From positions 10,907 through 44,422 of the forward strand of contig DJWJ01000005.1 of NCBI GenBank assembly GCA_002440965.1: a stretch of 33,516 bases of DNA, given 5' to 3'. The DNA is from Candidatus Omnitrophica bacterium UBA6233. Its GTDB lineage: Bacteria > Omnitrophota > Gorgyraeia > Gygaellales > Profunditerraquicolaceae. Below, piece after piece: positions 16,440-25,294 of the stretch. The notes below the pieces were generated by a model that was not told where the DNA came from, did not search any database, and saw only the letters and a list, made by a program, of their open reading frames with translations. The number at the start of each line of letters is the position of its first letter. The first letter of the stretch is position 1. Position numbers and translations under genes: made by a program.

Positions 16440-19142
16440 ATGGAGATAGAGAATTTTTATAATTTAAGCGTGGAGAAGTCTGCGCAGGCGCTGGATACGA
16501 ATATGGAATCCGGGCTCTGCGCGGATGAATCCAAAAGACGCCTGAAGGAATTTGGGCCAAACCAGCTTTTGGGAAAGAAAGCTGTAAGCCCGTGGAGTAT
16601 TTTCTTCGGCCAGTTCCGGGATTTCATCATTTGGATCCTGATAGGCGCGGCTTTAGTTTCCGGATTCTTGCAGGAGTGGGTCGACGCTTTGGCGATTATT
16701 GCGATTGTCATAATCAACGCGATTTTTGGTTTTATTCAGGAATACCGCGCTGAAAAATCCCTGGCCGCTTTAAAAAAGTTATCCAGCCCTTCTTCGAAAG
16801 TTATCCGCGACGGAGTGCGCAATATTATTCCTTCCTTAGAGCTGGTCCGCGGCGATGTAATAGAAATCGAAGCCGGAGATAGTATTCCTGCTGACAGCCG
16901 CCTGGTCTGGGTTTCATCTAATTTTAGTGTTCTGGAGGCCAGCCTTACCGGAGAATCTACTCCGGTTGCCAAGACCATCCATCCTTTAAGCGAAAGAGAA
17001 GTGCCTTTAGCTGACCGGGCAAATATGGTTTATATGGGCACTTCAGTTGCCTCAGGTAAAGCCAAGGCATTGGTTGTGGATACCGGTATGCGCACAGAAC
17101 TGGGTAATATTGCGGGTTTAGTGCAGGATATCGAATCCGAGCCTACTCCTTTGCAGAAAAAACTGGAGCAATTCGGGAAATGGATCGTAGTTTTATGTTT
17201 TATTTTAGTAGGGTTGGTTTTTATTTTAGAGTGGCTGCGCGGCGGTAAAATCGTGGATGTTTTTCTTACCGCGGTTAGCCTTGCCGTTGCCGCAATTCCG
17301 GAAGGCCTGCCTGCGGTAGTTACGATTGCTTTGGCTTTGGGTGTGCACCGGATGGTCAAGCGCCACGCGCTTATCCGCAAACTCCCGTCGGTTGAAACAT
17401 TAGGGTGCGCCACGGTTATCTGTTCGGATAAAACCGGGACCCTGACGAAAAATGAAATGACAGTGCAAAGGGTTTTTACCGGTGGAAGGCTTTTTGAGGT
17501 AACCGGTATAGGGTATGCGCCCAGGGGAGAGTTTTTATTTGAGAAAAAACAAATTAATATTTTGAATTATCCGGATTTACAAAACACATTACGAAACGGC
17601 GCGCTCTGTAATGCCGCGCGTTTAGCCGAAGAATCGGGAGTTTATAAAATAATGGGGGATCCGACAGAAGGATCCCTTTTAACTGCCGCCGGAAAAGCCG
17701 GGATTTCCAAAGAAAAATTAGAGGAAGAATTTACCTTTATTGATGAGATTCCCTTTGATTCTGAACGCAAGAAAATGACCATTATCCGTAAACGCGGGGA
17801 AATGCTATTTGCGTTTGTAAAAGGGGCTCCGGATGAATTATTGGGCGATTGTATTAGCGTTGAGGAGAATGGAGTAATTAGAAAGTTGAGTGAAGAGGAT
17901 AAAGCCATTATCCAAAAAGCAAATGACGCCTTGGCCGCGCAAGCTATGCGCGTTTTGGCGGTTGCTTACAGGACTCTGGATAAAAACCACGAAAATTATG
18001 ACGCTGAAACTACTGAAAAAGAGCTTACCTTTTTAGGCCTGATTGCGATGATTGATCCGCCTCGCGAGGAAGTAAAGAAGGCCATACAAGAGTGCAAAGC
18101 CGCCGGGATAAGGACGGTAATGATTACCGGAGATCATAAAAATACGGCGGTAGCCATTGCCCGGGAACTCGGGTTTTATAATGATGATTCACTGGCGTTA
18201 AGCGGCGATGAGCTGGATAAATTAAGTGATGGCGAGCTTTTTAAAACAGTAAAGAAAATTTCGGTGTATGCCCGGGTTTCTCCGGAACATAAATTACGGG
18301 TTGTGCGCGCCTGGCGCAGGCACGGGGAAATCGTCGCTATGACCGGAGATGGGGTTAATGACGCTCCGGCGGTTAAAGAAGCGGATATAGGTGTTGCCAT
18401 GGGGATTACCGGCACCGATGTCACTAAAGAAGTGTCGGATATGGTGGTGACCGATGATAACTTTGCTTCGATTGTCGCGGCTATCGAAGAGGGCAGGGGT
18501 ATCTACGATAATATAAAGAAATTCATCCATTATCTGCTTTCTTGTAATGCCGGGGAAATACTGGTGATGTTCATATCTTCTTTGGTAGGCCTGATTCCTC
18601 CGCTTCTGCCGATACATATTTTGTGGATAAATTTGGTGACTGATGGTTTACCGGCGCTGGCCTTGGGGGTGGATCCTGTGGACCCTAACATAATGCGTAG
18701 GCCCGCGCGTAAGCCCAAGGAAGCGGTGGTTACAAAAGAAGGAGCGATTTTAATGCTAACGCAGGGAGCGTTAATCGCTTTATGCGCCTTGTTTGCTTTT
18801 GCCTTTGTTTTGTTTATAGAAAAAGAAGGGATTGAACGCGCGAGGACTGCCGCGTTTGTGGTGCTGGCCTGCAGCCAGTTATTCCATGCTTTCAACTGCA
18901 GGAGCTTTACGCTTTCATTATTTAAAATAGGGGTATTTACTAATAAGAAACTGATTTATGCTGCCGGAATCTCATTTATTTTACAGATGGCTGTGGTTTA
19001 CGTTCCATTCCTGCAAAAGGTGTTTAAGACCCAAAACCTGGGGTTGTTTGATTGGTTTCTGGTGGTTGGCATTTCTTCGTTTCCCTTATGGGCTATGGAG
19101 ATTTGGAAAACAAGGAATAATTGGCTGGCCAAAGACCGTTAG
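16440..19142 (+). CDS. Calcium-type (P2A) cation-transporting P-type ATPase
   Basis: A complete 900-residue P-type ATPase that pumps Ca2+ (or a similar divalent cation) out of the cytoplasm. Visible motifs are the N-terminal cation ATPase region, the actuator TGES (170-173), membrane segment 4 VAAIPEGLPAVVT with PEGLP at 287-291, the phosphorylation site SDKTGTLT (Asp330), KGAPDELL in the nucleotide domain, TGDGVNDAPA in the hinge, and segment 6 NLVTDGLPALALGVDP. The PEGLP and N..TD residues are those of SERCA-type Ca2+ pumps rather than H+ or Na+/K+ pumps. Ten membrane segments fit the hydrophobic profile. It is in the same transcription unit as the LOG-family gene. Confidence 0.92.
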   Translation: MEIENFYNLSVEKSAQALDTNMESGLCADESKRRLKEFGPNQLLGKKAVSPWSIFFGQFRDFIIWILIGAALVSGFLQEWVDALAIIAIVIINAIFGFIQEYRAEKSLAALKKLSSPSSKVIRDGVRNIIPSLELVRGDVIEIEAGDSIPADSRLVWVSSNFSVLEASLTGESTPVAKTIHPLSEREVPLADRANMVYMGTSVASGKAKALVVDTGMRTELGNIAGLVQDIESEPTPLQKKLEQFGKWIVVLCFILVGLVFILEWLRGGKIVDVFLTAVSLAVAAIPEGLPAVVTIALALGVHRMVKRHALIRKLPSVETLGCATVICSDKTGTLTKNEMTVQRVFTGGRLFEVTGIGYAPRGEFLFEKKQINILNYPDLQNTLRNGALCNAARLAEESGVYKIMGDPTEGSLLTAAGKAGISKEKLEEEFTFIDEIPFDSERKKMTIIRKRGEMLFAFVKGAPDELLGDCISVEENGVIRKLSEEDKAIIQKANDALAAQAMRVLAVAYRTLDKNHENYDAETTEKELTFLGLIAMIDPPREEVKKAIQECKAAGIRTVMITGDHKNTAVAIARELGFYNDDSLALSGDELDKLSDGELFKTVKKISVYARVSPEHKLRVVRAWRRHGEIVAMTGDGVNDAPAVKEADIGVAMGITGTDVTKEVSDMVVTDDNFASIVAAIEEGRGIYDNIKKFIHYLLSCNAGEILVMFISSLVGLIPPLLPIHILWINLVTDGLPALALGVDPVDPNIMRRPARKPKEAVVTKEGAILMLTQGALIALCALFAFAFVLFIEKEGIERARTAAFVVLACSQLFHAFNCRSFTLSLFKIGVFTNKKLIYAAGISFILQMAVVYVPFLQKVFKTQNLGLFDWFLVVGISSFPLWAMEIWKTRNNWLAKDR

Positions 19143-19177
19143 CCTGCGGGCGCGGTAAGGCCTAAGGCAAAAAAAGA

Positions 19178-19205
19178 TTGTAATCACTTCTTAGGGTGGT
19201 ATTAT
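19178..19205 (+). promoter_or_regulatory. Predicted promoter of the osmotic-stress operon
   Basis: TTGTAA (19178-19183) and TATTAT (19200-19205) with 16-base spacing; four and five of six consensus positions match. Transcription would begin near 19212, leaving a leader of about 118 bases before the MscS gene. Confidence 0.55.
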
Positions 19206-19228
19206 AAGAAAATAAATCGATAAGTGGT

Positions 19229-19312
19229 CCGGAAGCAAGCTTGTTTCCGGAGGAGCTTTTTAGATGGTCGGGCCGCCATCTTGCAGGTTTACTGCAGGAT
19301 GGTTTTTGTTTT
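19229..19312 (+). promoter_or_regulatory. Attenuator-like leader: antiterminator/terminator hairpins before mscS
   Basis: Three elements lie in the leader. First, a 22-base near-palindrome at 19229-19250 (CCGGAA arms, CAAGCTTG core). Second, AGATGGT (19263-19269) can pair with GCCATCT (19275-19281). Third, CCATCTTGCAG (19276-19286), loop GTTTA, and CTGCAGGATGG (19292-19302) form an 11-bp stem with one G-U pair followed by TTTTTGTTTT (19303-19312), a textbook terminator. The second and third compete for the same CCATCT, so folding could switch transcription of the operon on or off. It matches no riboswitch I know. Confidence 0.6.
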
Positions 19313-19329
19313 AAGAGTAAAAGCTAACT

Positions 19330-20361
19330 ATGAATAATTATTTATTCTCCGGTATCTTATTAATTTGCGCCTATTGCGCAGGTTGGATATTCTATATAAT
19401 TCTGGCGATTTTACTTAAGCGTTGGGGGCGCGCCATAGCTTTAAGAAGTTTTAAGATCGGCTGGGAGCCGCTTAAGCCCCCTCTGCGTTTTTTGATTCCC
19501 GTTTTGTGTATTTTAACGGTCATTCCTTCATTGCGGGTGGCAGAAAAAGAGCGTTTGTTCATTGGTTATTTTGCCAATGCCATTTTCATCGCTTTAACCG
19601 GTTGGACAGCCATAAAAATTGTCCGTATCCTTCGGGACGCTATTTTGAGCCGTTATGATATGCAGGTTCAGGATAACGCGCACGCCAGAGGCATACATAC
19701 GCAGATGCGTATGCTTGCGAATATCGCCAACTCAGTTATAGTTTTGTTAACCGTTTCCTTTATTTTGATGAGTATTCCGGGGGCAGGGCATATAGGGGTA
19801 AGTATTTTGGCTTCCGCGGGGATTGCCGGTATAGTTGTAGGTTTTGCCGCCCAGAAGACGCTGGGGAACCTTATCGCCGGAATCCAAATAGCCATTGCTC
19901 AACCGATCAGGCTGGACGATGTAGTTATTATTGAGGGTGAATGGGGCTGGATCGAGGAAATTAGCCTTACTTTTGCCGTGGTGCGTATATGGGATCTTCG
20001 GCGCCTTATAGTTCCGATAGCGTATTTTATCGAAAAGCCATTTCAAAACTGGACTAGGACTAAAGCCGACCTTCTGGGCACAGTCTTGATTTATGCCGAT
20101 TATAGCGTGCCGGTTAAAGAAATCCGCGATGAATTATCGCGTGTCCTCAAAGAGAGCCCTTTATGGGATAAGAAGGCTTGCGGCCTGCAGGTTACTGATA
20201 CGAATGAAAAGACAGTAGAGCTGAGGGCGCTAATGAGCGCCAGGGATTCCTCTTCTTTATGGGATTTGCGCTGTGAAGTTAGAGAAAGGCTGCTTGAATT
20301 CATGCAAGCTCGTTTCCCCGGTTCTCTGCCAAAGATTCGCATTGAAGGAGGCCCGAGATGA
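19330..20361 (+). CDS. mscS: Small-conductance mechanosensitive channel, MscS family
   Basis: A 343-residue MscS-type channel that opens under membrane tension to release solutes on hypo-osmotic shock. Several N-terminal membrane segments precede the pore helix GVSILASAGIAGIVVGFAAQ, which has the family's Gly/Ala pattern, followed by KTLGNLIAGIQIAIAQPIRLDD and the beta domain VVIIEGEWGWIEEISLTFAVVRIWDLRRLIVP, quoted here by its parts. The cytoplasmic C-terminal domain is complete. It is the first gene behind the attenuator-like leader and overlaps the trehalose synthase gene by ATGA, so channel and compatible-solute synthesis are made together. Confidence 0.9.
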   Translation: MNNYLFSGILLICAYCAGWIFYIILAILLKRWGRAIALRSFKIGWEPLKPPLRFLIPVLCILTVIPSLRVAEKERLFIGYFANAIFIALTGWTAIKIVRILRDAILSRYDMQVQDNAHARGIHTQMRMLANIANSVIVLLTVSFILMSIPGAGHIGVSILASAGIAGIVVGFAAQKTLGNLIAGIQIAIAQPIRLDDVVIIEGEWGWIEEISLTFAVVRIWDLRRLIVPIAYFIEKPFQNWTRTKADLLGTVLIYADYSVPVKEIRDELSRVLKESPLWDKKACGLQVTDTNEKTVELRALMSARDSSSLWDLRCEVRERLLEFMQARFPGSLPKIRIEGGPR

Positions 20362-22589
20362 AAAGATTGCTTTTGTTCATTTTGCCTATTCTTATTATTG
20401 TCGCCGTAGTATTTACGGTATCAGGAATAATGCAGGCGCGTTTTACCGAAGACAGGCTGATGGATGACCTGCGTAGAAAAGCCAAGACTGTCGACGAGAG
20501 CCTGGAAGTATCGGCAAGATATATTCTGATAAATAATGATTTAAAATCGGCAAATCGTTTAGTGGAGGGTTTTCAGAAGAGAGAAAGGCTTCAGGGTTGC
20601 GCCATTTACGATAAAGATGGCAATATCTTCGCGATTACACAGAAATTCGCCGGATGGAAAGATAAGGAGAAACCTTATCTTAAGGATATATTGGATAAAA
20701 GAGTTTCCCGCGGCAACTTGGAAAATTTTCAGGAATATTCCGTTTATAGTTATATTATCCCGGTTATAGATGACGAAAATAGTGTATTGGGGATGGTTGA
20801 GGTTATCTATGATACTTCTTATGTCTTTACAACTCTGGCCGCTCTCTGGAAAAAGTTAAGCGTATCCCTGATTATCCTGCTGGTGCTTATACTTTTAACC
20901 ATGCTTTTGATACAGAGGCAGATTTTTACTCTGCCGGTGCGCAGGTTAACTTTGTGGTTCACTCATTTTCAGAGAGGAGAGATTGAAAAGCTGCGGCCTT
21001 TTGAGGAGAAGGGAGAGTTTGGGAAGTTAGTGAGTGAAGTTGAGCAGGTTGCTTTAGGCTTAAGGGTCGCGCGCAAAGTTGTTACTGAAGAAGCCAATGA
21101 ACGCATCAAGGAAGAACTGTGGACGGAAAATAAACTGCAGGATTTTATCCACGCCAAATTGGGAGAAAATGCCTTTATCGTTGTTTCTAATAGAGAGCCT
21201 TATATGCACGTTATTGATGAGCCTAATGAAAAGGCTAAGTGTGTTAGGCCGGCAAGCGGAGTCGTTACCGCGATCGATCCCATATTGCGCGCCTGCGGCG
21301 GGACATGGATTGCCCATGGCAGCGCCAATGCCGATAAACAATTTGTTAATTCCAAAAATAAACTTGGGGTTCCGCCCGAAGACAACCGGTATATATTAAA
21401 AAGGGTATGGCTTACTAAGGAAGAAGAAGAGGGATATTACTACGGTTTTTCAAATGAAGGGTTATGGCCTTTGTGCCATGTTACTCATACCCGGCCTATT
21501 TTCCGCGAGGCTGATTGGCAGATGTATAAAAAAGTAAATCAAAAATTCGCCGAAAGCGTCCTCGAAGAATTGCCTGCCAGCAAGCCTTTTGTCTTCATCC
21601 AGGATTATCATTTTACTCTTTTGCCTAAGATGATAAAAGACAAGCGTCCTGACGCGACAGTAGCCCTTTTTTGGCATATACCCTGGCCTAACCCGGAGGT
21701 TTTTGCGATCTGTCCCTATTATCAGGAGATTTTGGATGGAATGCTTGGCTGTGATTTGATCGGTTTCCACGTCCAATTCAATTGTAACAATTTTCTGGAT
21801 ACCGCCAACAGATTGACCGAATGCCGCGTGGACACGGAAAAATTCAGCGTAGTTAAACAGGACAAAGAGACGTTTATCAGATCGTTTCCTATAAGCGTTG
21901 GAGGGTATATGTCCGCTAGCCTTACTCCTCTTGAGGTAAGTGAGATAACCAAGATTAAAGAAGAGTTTAAGCTCAAGGATAAAATAGTTTGTGTAAGTGT
22001 CGAAAGAATTGATTATACCAAAGGTATAGTCGAACGGGTTATGGCGATAGACAGGTTCCTGGAGAAATACCCGCAGTATAAGAATAAGTTCGTGTTTATA
22101 CAGTTAGCCGCTCCCAGCCGCACGCATATCAAGCGTTACCACGAGCTTATTTCCGAAATAGATGAATTGGTCGAGAAAACGAATTGGAAATATTCAGACG
22201 GAGACTGGAAGCCGATAATTTACTTAAAGCGGCATTTTTCTCCGGAAGAGATAAAGCCTTATTACTCCCTCGGGGATTTTTGCATAGTAAGCTCTCTTCA
22301 CGACGGAATGAACCTTGTGGCCAAAGAATACGTTGTTTCCAAAACCGATTCCAGCGGCGCTCTTATCTTAAGCAAATTCACCGGGGCCGCCCGCGAGTTG
22401 ACCGATGCCGTGCTGATTAATCCTTATTCCATAGAGGAATTTGCCGAAGCGATTAAATTTACCATCGAGATGCCTAAGGCCGAGAAGATTAAGCGTATGG
22501 AGAATATGCGCAGAGTTGTTTCCGAAAACAATATTTACAAATGGGCGGGAAATATCATTACCGAACTGGCTGCTTTGAAAAAGAGTTAA
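20358..22589 (+). CDS. otsA: Membrane sensor-HAMP domain fused to GT20 trehalose-6-phosphate synthase
   Basis: A 743-residue fusion. Residues 1-186 are a typical bacterial sensor input: membrane segment 3-24, an extracytoplasmic domain of about 140 residues ending in a PAS/Cache-like YSYIIPVIDDENSVLGMVEV, and a second membrane segment 167-186. A HAMP-like linker with coiled-coil character follows (187-265, LPVRRLTLWFTHFQRGEIEK). From about 272 comes a GT20 glycosyltransferase: VVSNREPYMH, RPASGVVTAIDPIL, QDYHFTLLPKMIK, FWHIPWPNPEVF, DLIGFHVQFNCNNFLD, SVERIDYTKGIVERV and HDGMNLVAKEYVV. The catalytic Asp/His, Arg/Lys (Arg550, Lys555) and Glu657 positions are kept; the classic OtsA GG loop is SG, and LRDG is LHDG. 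These changes suit the bacterial 'NREPY' subclade of OtsA-like enzymes, whose product is presumed trehalose 6-phosphate. The next gene is the matching phosphatase. Confidence 0.88.
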   Translation: MKRLLLFILPILIIVAVVFTVSGIMQARFTEDRLMDDLRRKAKTVDESLEVSARYILINNDLKSANRLVEGFQKRERLQGCAIYDKDGNIFAITQKFAGWKDKEKPYLKDILDKRVSRGNLENFQEYSVYSYIIPVIDDENSVLGMVEVIYDTSYVFTTLAALWKKLSVSLIILLVLILLTMLLIQRQIFTLPVRRLTLWFTHFQRGEIEKLRPFEEKGEFGKLVSEVEQVALGLRVARKVVTEEANERIKEELWTENKLQDFIHAKLGENAFIVVSNREPYMHVIDEPNEKAKCVRPASGVVTAIDPILRACGGTWIAHGSANADKQFVNSKNKLGVPPEDNRYILKRVWLTKEEEEGYYYGFSNEGLWPLCHVTHTRPIFREADWQMYKKVNQKFAESVLEELPASKPFVFIQDYHFTLLPKMIKDKRPDATVALFWHIPWPNPEVFAICPYYQEILDGMLGCDLIGFHVQFNCNNFLDTANRLTECRVDTEKFSVVKQDKETFIRSFPISVGGYMSASLTPLEVSEITKIKEEFKLKDKIVCVSVERIDYTKGIVERVMAIDRFLEKYPQYKNKFVFIQLAAPSRTHIKRYHELISEIDELVEKTNWKYSDGDWKPIIYLKRHFSPEEIKPYYSLGDFCIVSSLHDGMNLVAKEYVVSKTDSSGALILSKFTGAARELTDAVLINPYSIEEFAEAIKFTIEMPKAEKIKRMENMRRVVSENNIYKWAGNIITELAALKKS

Positions 22590-22608
22590 AAAACCGCAAG
22601 AGAGAATA

Positions 22609-23412
22609 ATGAACTATTTTTTCGATAAATGGGATATACTGAAAGACAGGTTGAGAGATAAATACCTGTTTATTTTTCTGGATTTCGACGGCACGCTCGC
22701 TCCTATTGCCAGGACGCCCGATGAGGCGGTTTTGCCCGGCGGGATAAAAAGAATGCTTAAAGAACTGTCTAAGAAAACATCCTGCAGGATAGCTATTATA
22801 AGCGGCAGGTCGCTCTCAGACCTCAAGAGAAAATTCGGCGGTTTGAAAGGTATTGTTTATTCAGGGAATCATGGTTTGGAGATCGAGGGGCCAAAAATTA
22901 AATTTAGCCCTCTGGTTTCTTCGGGATACTTGATGGCTATCAAGACAATCAAAAATATCCTGCTTGGGAAAATACGCGCGGTTAAAGGCGCCTTACTGGA
23001 AGATAAGAAGCTTTCTTTGAGCCTGCATTACCGCTTGGTTGATGAGCGGCAGGTGAATACGGTTAAAACAATATTCCATGAGACAGCCATACGTTATCTT
23101 GCAGGAGGAAGGATAAGGGTCAAAGAAGGCAAGAAGGTATTGGAGATAAGGCCTCCTTTGGAATGGGATAAAGGTAAAGTTGTCCTCTGGCTTTTGTCCA
23201 GGGAGAAATTTGCCAAATACGGCAGAGAGATTCTGCCTGTCTATGTAGGAGATGATCTTACTGATGAAGACGCCTTTAAGGTATTGAAGCGTATAGGCAT
23301 AACTGTTTTTGTGGGCAAACCGTCTCGCCGGCCCTCCGGCGCCCAGTATTATGTAAAGGATACCGGGGAAGTCGCTATATTACTAAGGAATATTCTTGAA
23401 ATACAAAGCTAA
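22609..23412 (+). CDS. otsB: Trehalose-6-phosphate phosphatase
   Basis: A 267-residue HAD-superfamily phosphatase that dephosphorylates trehalose 6-phosphate to trehalose. Motif I is FLDFDGTLAPI (nucleophile Asp25, acid/base Asp27), motif II is IISGRS, the cap region has LSLHYR and KEGKKVLEIRPP with the usual substrate-binding charges, and motif IV is YVGDDLTDEDAF with the Mg2+-binding aspartates. Length and layout are typical. It starts 19 bases after the GT20 fusion and so forms the second step of the OtsAB route. Confidence 0.93.
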   Translation: MNYFFDKWDILKDRLRDKYLFIFLDFDGTLAPIARTPDEAVLPGGIKRMLKELSKKTSCRIAIISGRSLSDLKRKFGGLKGIVYSGNHGLEIEGPKIKFSPLVSSGYLMAIKTIKNILLGKIRAVKGALLEDKKLSLSLHYRLVDERQVNTVKTIFHETAIRYLAGGRIRVKEGKKVLEIRPPLEWDKGKVVLWLLSREKFAKYGREILPVYVGDDLTDEDAFKVLKRIGITVFVGKPSRRPSGAQYYVKDTGEVAILLRNILEIQS

Positions 23413-24067
23413 AGAGCCATTCAGGTTTTACACAAGACTGCACCTATCCGAACTAACCGGGTTAAGAGCGGCTACTTTAGGGCAGCTCTTGAAGCTTATT
23501 AAAGAAGCCCCGGATTCTTGTATCTATCATCATACCCATAGGTTTTTGCAGCAGTATCAGTATCTCTCTTGCGAGCCGCCGAATGATTTTGTTTATTGGG
23601 TAAATGAAATTCTGGGGGAGCGTGGTTTAGGAGAAAAACTTTTAAACATCGATACAATTCAATATTCGTCAATAAGCGAATTGCGTGAAAAGATCGCCTC
23701 AACCATTGAAGAGCATCTCAGGAAGAATCCTCTGGCGGTATTCAAGTTTTCCCGGAATCAGGAAGAATTCCATTTCATAAAATCAATCAGTTTTATTATC
23801 CCTACCGATTATTTAGTTTATGACCTGGATGGATTTAAAGAGATACTAAGGAAAGTTACCCTTGATTCCGTATACTTTCATGTTTTTGAAGCCCGCCTGC
23901 GGCTTGGGGAGAAAACCAATGATTTCTCCAATTGGATAGACTCTTCGCTGGGCCAAAAAGAATTAGCAGATAGAATTTCTAAGCTTAATCCCTATACTTA
24001 TACATTGGAAGAATTGAGAAGCAAAATAATCAGCCTCGTAGAAGAGAACGATATCTTATCAATATGA
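23396..24067 (+). CDS. DUF5752-family protein, internally duplicated
   Basis: A 223-residue soluble protein. The start is the TTG at 23396, six bases after AAGGA and overlapping otsB by 17 bases. It consists of two similar halves: residues about 9-108 and 125-219. Matching segments are SCIYHHTHRF / SVYFHVFEARL, NDFVYWVNEILG / NDFSNWIDSSLG and SELREKIASTIEE / EELRSKIISLVEE. This fits the DUF5752 family as I know it, which often accompanies trehalose or glycosyltransferase genes. No catalytic motif is evident; the His pair in the first half (Tyr-His-His) is replaced in the second. It may be an accessory or regulatory subunit of the TreT-like enzyme, to which it is coupled by ATGA. That role is inferred. 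Confidence 0.7.
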   Translation: MKYKAKEPFRFYTRLHLSELTGLRAATLGQLLKLIKEAPDSCIYHHTHRFLQQYQYLSCEPPNDFVYWVNEILGERGLGEKLLNIDTIQYSSISELREKIASTIEEHLRKNPLAVFKFSRNQEEFHFIKSISFIIPTDYLVYDLDGFKEILRKVTLDSVYFHVFEARLRLGEKTNDFSNWIDSSLGQKELADRISKLNPYTYTLEELRSKIISLVEENDILSI

Positions 24068-25275
24068 CTGGAATAGAAGAATATATTCCGATTGTCGGAG
24101 AGCCGGTTGTCGAAGATTTAAAGCTTTTGTCCCGGAAGCTTAAAGGCAAGGTTATCCAGAATATCAATTCGACAGCCGTTGGCGGAGGTGTTGCAGAGAT
24201 CTTAACCCGTATGGTGCCGCTTTTAAACGCGCTTGGAATAGACGCCCGCTGGGATGTGATAAAAGGGGGAGAGCGGTTTTTTGAAGTAACCAAAAAGATT
24301 CATAATGCTTTGCATGGAAGATATGAGGAAATAAACCGGTATGATCTCGATGTTTTCAGGGAAACAAGCCGCAGGAATATCGAGGATATGGATATCTGCG
24401 GGGATATAGTTTTTGTCCATGACCCCCAGCCGATAGCCTTGATAGCCAAGAAGACAGATAATAAATGGCTTTGGCGCTGTCATGTAGATGTTTCGAATTC
24501 TTATAAAGGAGTATGGAATTTTCTAAGAAATTATATCGTTGATTATGATTCTGCTGTTTTTTCGGCTCCCGGCTTTTCCCGGAAGCTGCCGATAAGGCAG
24601 TTTTTGATTTCTCCGTCAATCGACCCGTTGAGCGATAAAAATAAAGAGTTGCCTCAGGAGACGATCGATTCTGTTTTGGATAAGTACGGCGTCCCCAGGG
24701 ACAAGCCGATAATCACTCAGATTTCCCGGTTCGACCGCTTGAAGGATCCGGTCGGAGTAATCGAGGCTTATTTGCAGGTTAGAAAAACCTGTGATTGCCG
24801 CTTGATCCTTGCCGGAGGCCTGGCCGAGGATGATCCTGAAGGCGTTGAGGTTTTTAACGAGGTTAAGCGTAAGGCCAAGGGAAGCAAGGATATCCATATT
24901 TTATTATTGCCGCAAAGCGATATAGATGTTAATGCCTTGCAGAGGGCCTCTAGCATAATAATACAGAAGTCAATCAGGGAAGGTTTTGGCCTGACGGTAG
25001 CCGAGGCGTTATGGAAAGCAAAGCCGGTTGTGGCTTCAAATGTCGGAGGAATCTCTTTGCAGATAAAACACAAGTATTCAGGCTTACTTTGCCATTCGAT
25101 TAAAGAAGCTGGTTTGGCTTTAAGACAGTTTTTAGAAAACCCGGATTACGCAAAAAAACTGGGAGAAAACGGCCGGGAGCACATCAGGAACAATTTTCTG
25201 GTGACTCGGCATATAAGGGATTATATGCTGTTATTTCTTTCTCTGTATCATAATGATAGTTTAGTGTATTTATAA
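24064..25275 (+). CDS. treT: TreT-like trehalose synthase (GT4 glycosyltransferase)
   Basis: A 403-residue GT4-fold protein. TreT makes trehalose in one step, reversibly, from an NDP-glucose and glucose. The N-terminal half has NINSTAVGGGVAEIL (about 33-47) with LGIDARWDVI and the TreT-typical FFEVTKKIHNALHG; the C-terminal half has QISRFDRLKDP, ILAGG and the nucleotide-binding SIREGFGLTVAEALWKAKPVVAS with the EX7E glutamates. All expected blocks are intact. It is coupled to the DUF5752 gene. If TreT activity is confirmed, the operon holds two independent trehalose routes (OtsAB and TreT). It could also be a related trehalose phosphorylase-like enzyme. Confidence 0.82.
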   Translation: MTGIEEYIPIVGEPVVEDLKLLSRKLKGKVIQNINSTAVGGGVAEILTRMVPLLNALGIDARWDVIKGGERFFEVTKKIHNALHGRYEEINRYDLDVFRETSRRNIEDMDICGDIVFVHDPQPIALIAKKTDNKWLWRCHVDVSNSYKGVWNFLRNYIVDYDSAVFSAPGFSRKLPIRQFLISPSIDPLSDKNKELPQETIDSVLDKYGVPRDKPIITQISRFDRLKDPVGVIEAYLQVRKTCDCRLILAGGLAEDDPEGVEVFNEVKRKAKGSKDIHILLLPQSDIDVNALQRASSIIIQKSIREGFGLTVAEALWKAKPVVASNVGGISLQIKHKYSGLLCHSIKEAGLALRQFLENPDYAKKLGENGREHIRNNFLVTRHIRDYMLLFLSLYHNDSLVYL

Positions 25276-25294
25276 TTAAAAGGAGAGGCTGGCG

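Noticed and set aside
18176..18895. Overlapping - strand open frames within the P-type ATPase gene
   Set aside because: They are antisense shadows of a well-conserved + strand gene, with low-complexity Ser/Ala/Ile-rich translations.
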